Positions 7,482 through 15,367 of a DNA stretch of 39,747 bases are shown here, piece by piece. The stretch is from the NCBI RefSeq assembly GCF_000429625.1, contig NZ_KE386928.1, forward strand, positions 1-39,747, in the 5' to 3' direction. The position numbers and the translations under genes are program-made. Source of the stretch: Azospirillum halopraeferens DSM 3675 (GTDB lineage Bacteria > Pseudomonadota > Alphaproteobacteria > Azospirillales > Azospirillaceae). The notes beneath the pieces are model-generated. The model was not told where the DNA came from, ran no database searches, and saw only the letters and a program-made list of their open reading frames with translations. Within the stretch, counting starts at the first letter, position 1, and each line of letters opens with the position of its first letter.

Positions 7482-8195
7482 CTACCGCTCCACCGCGTGG
7501 ATGTCGGCCTGCAGGTCGCGGGTCGACTCCATGGTCAGGAAGTCCAGGGTCATCGGCAGCTCCAGCCGCACGGCCGGCACGTGTTGCAGGCGCACCGTGA
7601 CGTCGCGGGTGGCGGCCGCCAGGACGTGGCCGCCGCAGTGCCGGTCGGCGGACAGGAAATGCAGGTGGAAGCCCGCGACGTGGACCGAGCTGAGGAACCC
7701 CGGCGTCCAGAAGCCGACCAGCGTGCCCTCGACGTCCGGAAAGTCGAACACCGTCTGGATCTTCGCCACCTCGGCCAGGGGACGGTAATTGTCCTGGCGC
7801 GGCACCGAGCGGGCGCGGACGTGGTCGAAGCGGCCGTCGACGCGCACGGCGTAGACCAGGTTGGTGGAGGGCAGCAGCCCGTGCAGCACCGTCTCCAGCC
7901 GGTCGGCGGCGATGGGGGCGGCGAACCGCTCCTGCGTGTCGCCGTGGAAGCGGGTGACGCAGGCGAAGGGCGTCTGCACCCCGTCGTCGACGGTGCACAC
8001 CGTGCCGTCGGCGCGAAGCTGCCAGACTGTGCCGTCCAGCACGACCATCTCGCCGTCCAGGTCGTTGAAGGTGCCCAGGCCGAAATCGCCGTTGGCGCGG
8101 ACGCGGCCGACGGTGGTGTCTTCGCGGTAGATCCCCTCCACCAGGGCGGCGATGGGGGCGGAGATGTACAGCGGCGGGCGCGCGGGTCGGGTCAC
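7482..8195 (-). CDS. budA: Acetolactate decarboxylase
   Basis: A 237-residue enzyme that decarboxylates 2-acetolactate to acetoin. The metal site is visible as H177 and H179 (GFHLHFL) and H190 (CGGHVL), with the 2 and 11 residue spacing of known acetolactate decarboxylases, and length agrees with the family. The start is a GTG at 8195 whose last bases overlap the TGA stop of the aminotransferase gene (GTGA), implying translational coupling. No acetolactate synthase or butanediol dehydrogenase gene is nearby. The coupling to a branched-chain aminotransferase suggests a role in controlling acetolactate supply to valine and leucine as well as, or instead of, acetoin fermentation; this is an inference. 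Confidence 0.9.
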   Translation of the reverse strand: MTRPARPPLYISAPIAALVEGIYREDTTVGRVRANGDFGLGTFNDLDGEMVVLDGTVWQLRADGTVCTVDDGVQTPFACVTRFHGDTQERFAAPIAADRLETVLHGLLPSTNLVYAVRVDGRFDHVRARSVPRQDNYRPLAEVAKIQTVFDFPDVEGTLVGFWTPGFLSSVHVAGFHLHFLSADRHCGGHVLAAATRDVTVRLQHVPAVRLELPMTLDFLTMESTRDLQADIHAVER

Positions 8196-9052
8196 CGGTG
8201 TGCGAACTCCCAATACAGGGCGCGGGCGCGGGCCGCCAGCGGTCCGGGCTGGAGGTGGCGGTCCTCGACGCGGGTGACCGGCACCACCTTGGCGTAATTG
8301 CCGGTGGAGAAGACCTCGTCGGCTTCCAGCACGTCGCGCACGCTTAGGGTGCGCTCCTCCACCGGGGTGCCGTCGTCGCGCAGCAGCCCGATGACGCGCT
8401 GGCGGGTGATGCCGTTGAGGAAGGTGCCGTTGGGGATCGGCGTCGCCACCGTGCCGTCCCGGGCGATGAACAGGTTGGCGGTCGCGAACTCGGCGACGTT
8501 GCCGAGGAGGTCCAGCATGATGGCGTTGTCGAAGCCGCGCTCGCGTGCTTCCCGCAGCGCCAGACCGGCGTTGGGGTAGAGGCAGGCGGCCTTGGCGTCG
8601 GTGGGGGCGGAGCCGGGGGCCGGCCGCCGCCGGGTCGACAGGCAGGCGGTGAAGCCGGCAGCGCTCGGCATGGGCATTTCGTGCACGGTCAGCGTGAAGA
8701 CGGTGCTGTCCGGGTCCGGCATCACGAAGCCGGACTCCGCGTAGAACATCGGCCGGATGTAAAGGGCGGCGTCGCGCGGGAAGCGGCGGATGCCGTCCCA
8801 GCACAGCTCCTCGATCTCGCCGGCGGTCAGCATGGGCGACAGCCCCAGGGCCAGGGCGGAGCGGATCGCGCGTTCGCAATGCCGGTCCAGGTCCGGCGCC
8901 ACCCCCTCGAAGGCGCGGGCGCCGTCGAAGACCACCGACGACAGCCAGATGGCGTGGGTCATCGGGCCGATGATGGCGGGATTGCCCTCCATCCACTCCC
9001 CGCGCAAATACGTGACGGCGCGCGCAGCCTCGCCGTTGCCGTGCCCGGCCAT
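8192..9052 (-). CDS. Branched-chain amino acid aminotransferase-like (class IV PLP enzyme)
   Basis: A 286-residue fold-type IV aminotransferase. Visible features are FDGARAFEG near residue 42, the catalytic lysine K154 in TDAKAACLYPN, and the phosphate-binding regions LLGNVAEFATANLF and GITRQRVI. It matches branched-chain aminotransferases, which interconvert leucine, isoleucine and valine with their 2-oxo acids, but D-amino acid transaminase and 4-amino-4-deoxychorismate lyase relatives share this fold. The start at 9052 follows a strong GGAGGG site; a further in-frame ATG upstream adds 22 poorly conserved residues. The gene is first in a two-gene operon with acetolactate decarboxylase. Confidence 0.85.
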   Translation of the reverse strand: MAGHGNGEAARAVTYLRGEWMEGNPAIIGPMTHAIWLSSVVFDGARAFEGVAPDLDRHCERAIRSALALGLSPMLTAGEIEELCWDGIRRFPRDAALYIRPMFYAESGFVMPDPDSTVFTLTVHEMPMPSAAGFTACLSTRRRPAPGSAPTDAKAACLYPNAGLALREARERGFDNAIMLDLLGNVAEFATANLFIARDGTVATPIPNGTFLNGITRQRVIGLLRDDGTPVEERTLSVRDVLEADEVFSTGNYAKVVPVTRVEDRHLQPGPLAARARALYWEFAHR

Positions 9053-9178
9053 AGGACCCCTCCCTCCGTCGTCTGTCGGCTTTCCCGGAAAGCATACCCC
9101 CTGGAGACGGTCGGTCAACGGGCTGCGAAGCCCGTTTGCCTGTTGTATGGCCGATTGATGACCGAAGAGGAGGCATCC

Positions 9179-9358
9179 ATGCCCATCACCGAGCCGGGAC
9201 CGCGCCCCCTGCGCCCCGATCCGCAGCCCAACCGCGACCTGCCGCCGCGGCCGGCGCCCACCGACAACCCCGACCTGGCCAACCCCGGACCGGGTCTCGG
9301 CGACGTGCCGCCGCCGGTCACCGACGTGCCGCCCGCCGTCGGCCCCGGACGCGGCTGA
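9179..9358 (+). CDS. Small proline-rich hypothetical protein
   Basis: A 59-residue peptide with roughly one third proline (PRPLRPDPQPNRDLPPRPAP, later DVPPPVTDVPPAVGP). It has no signal peptide, membrane segment or known domain and is probably disordered. The GAGGAGG ribosome site at the right distance from the ATG and a hairpin just after the stop support a real gene. It is divergent from the aminotransferase operon, with about 125 bases between the two starts. Function unknown. Confidence 0.6.
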   Translation: MPITEPGPRPLRPDPQPNRDLPPRPAPTDNPDLANPGPGLGDVPPPVTDVPPAVGPGRG

Positions 9359-9364
9359 GCATCC

Positions 9365-9397
9365 GGCGCGCCGGCGGTGGCACGCCGCCGGCGCGCC
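9365..9397. terminator. Bidirectional hairpin between convergent genes
   Basis: A perfect 13-bp GC-only stem (GGCGCGCCGGCGG at 9365-9377 with CCGCCGGCGCGCC at 9385-9397) and a 7-base loop lies between the stops of the proline-rich gene (9358) and the channel gene (9404). It lacks a T tract. Confidence 0.6.
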
Positions 9398-9403
9398 CGC
9401 GCG

Positions 9404-10033
9404 TTACGAACCGGGCGCGCGCGGCGCGCTCCAGTTGCACAGCACGCTGATCACCCGCAACAGGAACGCGGCGGCCACCGCCGCCGCGGCGACGGGCAGT
9501 TCCGGCAGGCCCGTGCGGTCGCCGACGATCACCACCGCCGCGGCCAGCAGGGCGGCGGACGCATAGATCTCCTCGCGCAGCACCCGCGGCACCTCGCTGA
9601 CCAGCAGGTCGCGCAGGACGCCGCCGCCGACCCCGGTGATCACCGCGATCACCGCCGCCGGCAGGGGGGACAGCCCGTACAGCAGGGCCTTCTGGCATCC
9701 CGCCACCGCGAACAGACCGAGCCCCAGCGCGTCCAGCACCATCACCGGCTTGCCCAGCCGGTTGACCAGGGGGTGGAAGAAGAAGGCCACCATCCCCGCG
9801 GTCACCGCGGCCCACAGGTAGCGGTCGTCACGGAAGGTGGCCGGCGGCACCGAACCCAGCATCACGTCGCGCACCACGCCGCCGGCCAGTGCCGCCGCCA
9901 GGGACAGCACCATCACCCCGAACACGTCCAGACGGTGGCGCACCGCCAGCGTTCCGCCGCTGAGGCCGAACACGAAGACGCCGATCAGGTCCATCCACAG
10001 CAGCAGCATCGGCACGTCGAGGGTCTGGGGCAT
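9404..10033 (-). CDS. TRIC-type / UPF0126 (YadS-like) membrane channel protein
   Basis: A 209-residue protein with six to seven membrane segments built from two similar halves. Each half carries the family glycine-rich signature: LAGGVVRDVMLG near residue 53 and GVGGGVLRDLLV near 138. These GGGxxRD motifs define bacterial homologues of trimeric intracellular cation channels, which conduct potassium; several bacterial relatives have no proven substrate. The ATG at 10033 is used; a GTG three codons upstream is also possible and neither has a strong ribosome site. The gene stands alone on this strand. Confidence 0.85.
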   Translation of the reverse strand: MPQTLDVPMLLLWMDLIGVFVFGLSGGTLAVRHRLDVFGVMVLSLAAALAGGVVRDVMLGSVPPATFRDDRYLWAAVTAGMVAFFFHPLVNRLGKPVMVLDALGLGLFAVAGCQKALLYGLSPLPAAVIAVITGVGGGVLRDLLVSEVPRVLREEIYASAALLAAAVVIVGDRTGLPELPVAAAAVAAAFLLRVISVLCNWSAPRAPGS

Positions 10034-10208
10034 GGCGGGCACTACCGGTCGGGCAGGGACGGGGACGGGCTTCCTGATAGCGCGATCTTGATAGCGCGAC
10101 CGGGGCCGTCTGTCGAACGGGCAGCGGCGACAGGGGCGCGGGCTTGATCTGGCGCCCGCGCAAGGATCAGTCTATGCTGATGGACAACCGCAGCAGGAGT
10201 CCCCGGCC

Positions 10209-10895
10209 GTGCCCAACCCCGTCATCGACCACGTCGACCTGATCGCCGAATACGTGCCGCTGGTCGGCTGCCGGGCGGTGGACGTGGGGTGTGGCAAGGG
10301 CGTGCTGGTGCGCCAGCTCGCGGCGCGCGGCGCCATGATGACGGGCATCGAGATCACGGCGGAGAAGCTGGCGGCGGCGCGCGACCTGCCGGTGGTGGCC
10401 GACGAGATCTACTGCGACGGCCGGGCGGAGGCGCTGCCCTTCCCCGATGCCTCGCTGGACCTGGCCGTGTTCCTGTTCAGCCTGCACCACGTGCCCGAGG
10501 CGGTGCACCGCGACGCGCTGGCGGAGGTGCACCGGGTGCTGGTGCCCGGCGGCCACCTCTGCATCGGCGAGCCGCTGGCCGAAGGACCCTTCTTCGAGCT
10601 GCTGCTGCCGGTCCACGACGAGACCGCGGTGCGCGCCGCCGCGCAGCGGACGGTGGCCCTGGCGCCATCGCTGGGGTTCGCGGCGGTGGCCACGCGCCTC
10701 TACTCCCGTCCCCGCGCCTTCCGGGATTTCGCGGAGCTGAAGGCGCACGTTCTGGGCGTCGACCCCGCCCGCACCCCCGCCTTCGCCGCGCACGAGGCGG
10801 CGCTGGAGGACGCGTTCCACCACATGGCCGAGCGGGTGGACGGCCGCTTCGTGCTGGACCAGCCCTGCCGGATGGACGTGCTGCGCCGCGTGTGA
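10209..10895 (+). CDS. SAM-dependent methyltransferase (class I, type 11)
   Basis: A 228-residue protein starting from GTG with an AGGAG site upstream. Motif I is AVDVGCGKGVLVRQL (near residues 23-37), followed by the acidic residue of motif II (TGIEIT), motif III/IV (LPFPDASLDLAVFLFSLHHV) and LVPGGHLCIGEP. This is the classic Methyltransf_11 arrangement found in enzymes acting on small molecules or lipids. The C-terminal part (about 130-228) is charged and helical. Nothing nearby points to a substrate. Confidence 0.85.
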   Translation: MPNPVIDHVDLIAEYVPLVGCRAVDVGCGKGVLVRQLAARGAMMTGIEITAEKLAAARDLPVVADEIYCDGRAEALPFPDASLDLAVFLFSLHHVPEAVHRDALAEVHRVLVPGGHLCIGEPLAEGPFFELLLPVHDETAVRAAAQRTVALAPSLGFAAVATRLYSRPRAFRDFAELKAHVLGVDPARTPAFAAHEAALEDAFHHMAERVDGRFVLDQPCRMDVLRRV

Positions 10896-10944
10896 CGGGA
10901 CGGGCGGTTCCGGCGGCACACCGGGATGGAGCGGTCGCCCTTCC

Positions 10945-10973
10945 TTGACGCCTGGGCTCCGCCTACATATTTT
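10945..10973 (+). promoter_or_regulatory. Sigma70-type promoter for def-fmt-truA
   Basis: TTGACG (10945-10950), a 17-base spacer and TATTTT (10968-10973) lie about 40 bases before the def start. The -35 matches consensus at 5 of 6 positions and spacing is ideal; the -10 is weaker. Start of transcription would be near 10980. Confidence 0.6.
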
Positions 10974-11014
10974 GCACGTTTCCGGACACCCGATTCCAGC
11001 ATGCGGACCGCCCC

Positions 11015-11533
11015 ATGGCCATTCTGCCGATCCTCGTCGCCCCCGACCCGCGCCTGAAGCAGAAGGCAGTCCCCGTCGCTGCCGTCGACGAGCGGATCGC
11101 CCGGCTGATGGACGACATGCTGGAGACCATGTACGACGCCAACGGCATCGGTCTGGCGGCGCCGCAGATCGGCGTGCCGGAGCGGGTGATCGTGGTGGAC
11201 GTGCGCGAGCGCGACCAGCCCGCCAACCCCATCCAGATGGCCAATCCCGAGATCATCATGGCGTCCGAGGAGCTGGCCGTGTGCGAGGAGGGCTGCCTGT
11301 CCGTTCCCGAGCAGTACGCGGAGGTGACGCGGCCCCGCTCCGTGCGCGTGCGCTATCTGGACAAGCAGAACGAGATCCGCGAGATCGAGGCGGACGGCAT
11401 GCTGGGCGTGTGCATCCAGCACGAGATCGACCATCTGAACGGCACGCTGTTCGTCGACCGCCTGTCGCTGCTCAAGCGCAACATGATCATGCGCAAGCTG
11501 CAGAAGCAGCAGCGCCTGAAGGCGTCGGCCTGA
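11015..11533 (+). CDS. def: Peptide deformylase
   Basis: A 172-residue metalloenzyme that removes the formyl group from the N-terminal methionine of new proteins. All three family motifs are present: GIGLAAPQ (44-51), EGCLS (92-96, with metal ligand C94) and HEIDH (136-140, two histidine ligands and the catalytic glutamate). The length is normal. It is first in an operon with fmt, whose product adds the formyl group to initiator tRNA, 16 bases downstream, and then truA. Confidence 0.97.
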   Translation: MAILPILVAPDPRLKQKAVPVAAVDERIARLMDDMLETMYDANGIGLAAPQIGVPERVIVVDVRERDQPANPIQMANPEIIMASEELAVCEEGCLSVPEQYAEVTRPRSVRVRYLDKQNEIREIEADGMLGVCIQHEIDHLNGTLFVDRLSLLKRNMIMRKLQKQQRLKASA

Positions 11534-11549
11534 TCCCGCGACGGACCCT

Positions 11550-12497
11550 ATGACCCCTCTGCGCCTCGTCTTCATGGGCACGCCCGACTTCGCCGTGCCC
11601 GCCCTGCGGGCGCTGATCGACGCCGGCCATACGGTGGTCTGCGCGTACAGCCAGCCGCCGCGGCCGGCCGGGCGCGGCCAGCAGGTGCAGAAGGCACCGG
11701 TGCACCGCTTCGCCGAGGCGCACGGCATTCCCGTGCGCACACCGAAGACCCTGCGGACGGCCGAGGCGCAGGCGGAGTTCGCCGCATCCGGTGCCGACGC
11801 CGCGGTGGTGGCGGCCTACGGGCTGATCCTGCCGCAGCCGGTGCTGGACGCGCCGCGGCTGGGATGCCTCAACATCCACGGCTCGCTGCTGCCGCGCTGG
11901 CGCGGCGCCGCCCCCATCCAGCGCGCCATCCTGGACGGCGACGGCGAGACGGGCATCACCATCATGCAGATGGACGCCGGCCTGGACACCGGGGCGATGC
12001 TGCTGAAGGGCAGCGTGCCGATCACCGCCGGGACCACCGCGGCGTCCCTGCACGACGCGCTGGCCGCCCTGGGGGCGCGGCTGATCGTGGAGGCGCTGGA
12101 CGGGCTGGCGCACGGGCGACTGACGGCGCAGCCGCAGCCCGAGGAGGGCGTGACCTACGCCGCCAAGCTGACGCGCGACGACGGCCGGCTGGACTGGCGG
12201 CGCGACGCGGCGTTCATCGACCGGCAAGTGCGGGCACTCACCCCCTGGCCCGGCTGCTGGTTCGAAGCGACCGGCGAGCGCATCAAGGTGCTGGCGGTCG
12301 AGCCGGCGGCGGGGAGCGGCGCCCCCGGCACCGTGCTGGACGAGGCGATGACCGTCGCCTGCGGCAGCGGTGCGGTGCGTCTGACCCGGGTGCAGAGGCC
12401 GGGCAAGGCGCCGGTCGATGGTGCTGCCTTCCTGCGCGGCTTCCACCTGCCGCCGGGCACGGTGCTGGACGGCACGCCATGCAACGCTGGAAGCTGA
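11550..12497 (+). CDS. fmt: Methionyl-tRNA formyltransferase
   Basis: A 315-residue enzyme that formylates Met-tRNA(fMet) with 10-formyl-tetrahydrofolate. The N-terminal catalytic domain begins LRLVFMGTPDFAVPALRAL and includes the SQPPRPAGRG loop and the folate/catalytic motif NIHGSLLPRWRGAAPIQRAI with its Asn-His pair. The C-terminal tRNA-binding domain starts near residue 205. The start is 16 bases after def, and the 3' end overlaps truA by 19 bases. Confidence 0.97.
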   Translation: MTPLRLVFMGTPDFAVPALRALIDAGHTVVCAYSQPPRPAGRGQQVQKAPVHRFAEAHGIPVRTPKTLRTAEAQAEFAASGADAAVVAAYGLILPQPVLDAPRLGCLNIHGSLLPRWRGAAPIQRAILDGDGETGITIMQMDAGLDTGAMLLKGSVPITAGTTAASLHDALAALGARLIVEALDGLAHGRLTAQPQPEEGVTYAAKLTRDDGRLDWRRDAAFIDRQVRALTPWPGCWFEATGERIKVLAVEPAAGSGAPGTVLDEAMTVACGSGAVRLTRVQRPGKAPVDGAAFLRGFHLPPGTVLDGTPCNAGS

Positions 12498-13216
12498 CGG
12501 TCGAATACGACGGGCGTCCCTTCTCCGGCTGGCAGAGGCAGGACAACGGCCCGTCCGTGCAGCAGGCGCTGGAGGACGCGCTGGAGCGCCTGACCGGATC
12601 GGCCGTACGCGTCCACGGCAGCGGGCGTACGGATGCCGGCGTCCACGCCCTGGGCCAGGTCGCCCACGCGGACGTGGACAAGCCCTTCACGGCCGACAAG
12701 ATCCGCGACGCCCTGAACTTCCACCTGCGCCCCTGGCCGGTGGCCGTGCTGCTGGCCGAACCGGTGGGCGAGGACTTCCACGCCCGTCTCACCGCCACGG
12801 GGCGCTCGTACCTTTACCGCATCCTCGATCGGCGTGCCCCGCCGACCCTGGACGCCGGCCGCGTTTGGCACGTCCGGCGCCGCCTTGATACCGGGGCCAT
12901 GCACGAGGCGGCGCAGGTGCTGGTGGGCCGGCATGACTTCACCAGCTTCCGCGCCGCGCTGTGCCAGGCGAAGTCGCCGGTCAAGACGCTGGACCGGCTG
13001 GAGGTGACCCGCGCCGGGGACGAGGTGCACGTGGGGGCCGCCGCGCGGTCCTTCCTGCACCACCAGGTGCGCAACCTGGTGGGCACCCTGGAACTGGTCG
13101 GCGCGGGCAAGTGGACGGCGGCCGACGTGCGGCGCGCTCTGGAGGCACGCGACCGTGCCAAAGCCGGCCCCACCGCCCCGCCCGACGGCCTGTACTTCCT
13201 GAAGGCCTATTACTGA
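12479..13216 (+). CDS. truA: tRNA pseudouridine(38-40) synthase
   Basis: A 245-residue enzyme that isomerises uridines 38, 39 and 40 in the anticodon stem-loop of tRNAs. It begins RWKLTVEYDGRPFSGWQRQ and contains the catalytic aspartate in GSGRTDAGVHALGQVAH; the closing FLHHQVRNLVGTL motif is also typical. Length is normal for bacterial TruA. The start lies 19 bases inside fmt, so the two are probably translationally coupled, and a def-fmt-truA grouping fits a tRNA/translation operon. Confidence 0.96.
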   Translation: MQRWKLTVEYDGRPFSGWQRQDNGPSVQQALEDALERLTGSAVRVHGSGRTDAGVHALGQVAHADVDKPFTADKIRDALNFHLRPWPVAVLLAEPVGEDFHARLTATGRSYLYRILDRRAPPTLDAGRVWHVRRRLDTGAMHEAAQVLVGRHDFTSFRAALCQAKSPVKTLDRLEVTRAGDEVHVGAAARSFLHHQVRNLVGTLELVGAGKWTAADVRRALEARDRAKAGPTAPPDGLYFLKAYY

Positions 13217-13331
13217 CCATAGGGATGGCGCTGTTCCGGCCGTTCGGAGCATCGCCGTTTGACTTGTTGCGCAAGCCGACCGTACGCGGCCATACCGGTG
13301 TTGTTGCAGGTGCGATAAGAAGGAACCGGTC

Positions 13332-13463
13332 ATGGTCGACAAGCTGATGAGCCTGAGCATGCTCGCCGCGGTCACCCTGCTGTTTCCGGTGATCTGGGCG
13401 GTGACGTCGCGCGACGCTGGCCAGGCCGACAACGGACCGCAGGATGGGCCACCGGCGGCCTGA
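13332..13463 (+). CDS. Small single-span membrane peptide
   Basis: A 43-residue reading frame beginning MVDKLMSLSMLAAVTLLFPV with one hydrophobic helix (about residues 6-24) and a polar, proline-rich tail (DNGPQDGPPAA). The ribosome site AAGGA lies 8 bases before the ATG. It resembles small inner membrane peptides that adjust larger complexes, but no family is recognised and the call rests on the ribosome site and the well-formed helix. Confidence 0.5.
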   Translation: MVDKLMSLSMLAAVTLLFPVIWAVTSRDAGQADNGPQDGPPAA

Positions 13464-13567
13464 ACGGCGGTTACCATCGGTTACGAAAAACCGGCTCGGG
13501 AGACACAGTCCCGTTACGATCCGGGCGCCTAATGAAGGCATCCCGGATCGCTCGACAGGAGGGTGTC

Positions 13568-13912
13568 ATGAACCGGATCCTTCGCATCACCGCCATCGCC
13601 GCCGTGGCCATCGTGGCCGTCGGTGGATTTGCCGCCATGTCGGCCGACGCGTACGCCCGCGGCGGGCAAGGCCAGGGAACCTGCCGCCAGGGTGCCGCGG
13701 CGCAGCCGGCCGGCCAGGCACGGATCACCGTCCTGGACACCGACCGCAACGGCGCCGTCAGCCTGGATGAGTTCCTGGCCGGGCCGCGGCGTGGCCCGGG
13801 TGTGGCGGTGCCGGCAGCCGTGGTGACCGATCATCGCACCGCGCAGTTCCGCCGGCTCGACGCCAATGGCGACGGCGTGCTGACGCCCGGTGAGCTTGGC
13901 CGGTTCCGTTAG
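13568..13912 (+). CDS. Exported EF-hand calcium-binding protein
   Basis: A 114-residue protein with an N-terminal signal peptide (hydrophobic about 8-24, likely cleavage near ADA/YA or AYA/RG), a glycine/glutamine-rich linker, and two EF-hand loops: DTDRNGAVSLDEF and DANGDGVLTPGEL. Both have acidic or asparagine ligands at positions 1, 3 and 5 and a final glutamate, so they should bind calcium in the periplasm or outside. The ribosome site AGGAGG precedes the ATG at ideal distance. Small proteins of this sort are common in alphaproteobacteria, with no settled role. Confidence 0.8.
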   Translation: MNRILRITAIAAVAIVAVGGFAAMSADAYARGGQGQGTCRQGAAAQPAGQARITVLDTDRNGAVSLDEFLAGPRRGPGVAVPAAVVTDHRTAQFRRLDANGDGVLTPGELGRFR

Positions 13913-13996
13913 ATCGGCTCTCGCGCCCGGTCGGTTCCGATCCGATCGGGCCGACGCGGCCCGTGGCGGACGCACCGCGAACGCTGATAGGGTGGG

Positions 13997-15343
13997 GTGG
14001 TCATCCCCGCGAGCCCGCAGCCCTTGGTCCGTCCGCCACCGCCCTTCATCCTGCTGCTGCTGATCCTGCTGCCGGCGCTGGCCGCGTGCGGCGTCGATCG
14101 CGATCAGGCCGACCTGTGCCGGCGCTTCATTCCCGCTTTCGAAGATGATCCGGCGGCCGTGCGCATCCTGGAGGAACGGCGGGAGGACGGGCCGGCCGTG
14201 CGCGTGCGCTACGCCACCCCGGAGGGGGAGCGGTGGATCGCCTGCCGCTTCGCCGGCGGCGTCTTCGACGCGGGCCGGCACGAGGTGGTGGGGGTCGCGA
14301 CGGACCGCACCGGCCCGGTCGTCGGCATGCCCTTCCTGATGCTGCGCCTGTGGGCCGACCTGCCGGCGCCCCGCGGTCTGAAGGCGCTTCCCGACGCGCC
14401 CCGCCCCGGGCCGACGGCGTGGACCCCCGTCGCCTTCCTGGCGCAGCAGGGCGTCAACGCGGTGACGCTGGCGTGCGTGTACGCGCTGCTCGCCATCGGC
14501 TACACGCTGGTGTACGCCATCCTCGGCCAAATCAACCTGGCCATGGGTGAGCTGACGATGATCGGGGCCATGCTGTCGGCCATGGCGTCGGCGGGGCTGG
14601 TGCTGACCGGCGTCGGAGCGCTGCCGGCGGCGCTGCTGCTGGTGCTGGCCGTGGTTATGGCGTTCACCGCCGTCCACGGCTGGGCGATGGACCGCCTGGT
14701 GTTCCGCCATCTGCGGGGGCTGCGCACGCACACGCCGCTGATCGCCGCGGTGGGGCTGAGCATCGCTCTGCAAGAAACCGTACGCCTGCTGCACGGGGCA
14801 CGGGACTGGTGGCCGCGGCCGGTCTTCGCGGACCGCCATGACCTGTGGACGGCCGGTCCCTTCACCGTGACGGCGCTGACGTCGCAGGGCTTGATCCTGG
14901 CCCTGACGGCGGCGCTCTACATGGCCCTGCGTGTCATCATGGCCCGCACCGCTTTCGGCCGCGCCCACCGGGCCTGCACCGACGATGCCGGGGCGGCCGC
15001 CCTGATGGGGCTGAACGTCGACCGCACGGTGGCGCTCACCTTCGCGCTTGGCGGGGCGTGCGCGGCGGCGGCCGGCTTCGTGATCGCCTTCCAGTACGGC
15101 GGCGTCAACTTCCTGACCGGCTATGTCATCGGCTTCAAGGCGCTGGCCGCCGCGGTGGTCGGCGGCATCGGGTCGGTGCCCGGCGCGGTTCTCGGCGGTG
15201 CGCTGCTGGCCGCGGTGGAGACGCTGTGGTCGGCCTACGGCCCGCTCGCCTACAAGGACGTGGCGGCGTTCGGCCTGCTGGCCCTGTTCCTGATCTTCCG
15301 TCCCCGCGGCCTGCTCGGCACCGAACGGGGGCGGGGCGACTGA
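13997..15343 (+). CDS. LivH-like branched-chain amino acid ABC permease with an N-terminal lipobox domain
   Basis: A 448-residue protein. From about residue 145 it is a LivH-type permease with around eight membrane segments, including YALLAIGYTLVYAILGQINLA, the ATPase-contact region GRAHRACTDDAGAAALMGLN and the closing GGIGSVPGAVLGG. Such permeases take up branched-chain amino acids, urea or amides with LivM, LivG, LivF and a binding protein. The first 140 residues are extra: a hydrophobic stretch ending LPALAAC (C31, lipobox-like) and a soluble segment with two more cysteines. The GTG start at 13997 is the first in frame. No partner genes follow; leuC converges from the other side. Confidence 0.78.
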   Translation: MVIPASPQPLVRPPPPFILLLLILLPALAACGVDRDQADLCRRFIPAFEDDPAAVRILEERREDGPAVRVRYATPEGERWIACRFAGGVFDAGRHEVVGVATDRTGPVVGMPFLMLRLWADLPAPRGLKALPDAPRPGPTAWTPVAFLAQQGVNAVTLACVYALLAIGYTLVYAILGQINLAMGELTMIGAMLSAMASAGLVLTGVGALPAALLLVLAVVMAFTAVHGWAMDRLVFRHLRGLRTHTPLIAAVGLSIALQETVRLLHGARDWWPRPVFADRHDLWTAGPFTVTALTSQGLILALTAALYMALRVIMARTAFGRAHRACTDDAGAAALMGLNVDRTVALTFALGGACAAAAGFVIAFQYGGVNFLTGYVIGFKALAAAVVGGIGSVPGAVLGGALLAAVETLWSAYGPLAYKDVAAFGLLALFLIFRPRGLLGTERGRGD

Positions 15344-15357
15344 ACGCTCCCGCCCCC
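15327..15357. terminator. Hairpin at the convergent permease/leuC ends
   Basis: GGGGGCGGG (15327-15335) pairs with CCCGCCCCC (15349-15357). The left arm lies in the last codons of the permease gene and the hairpin sits 10 bases past the leuC stop on the other strand, so it may serve both. No T tract is seen. Confidence 0.45.
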
Positions 15358-15367
15358 GGCAGGGTGC

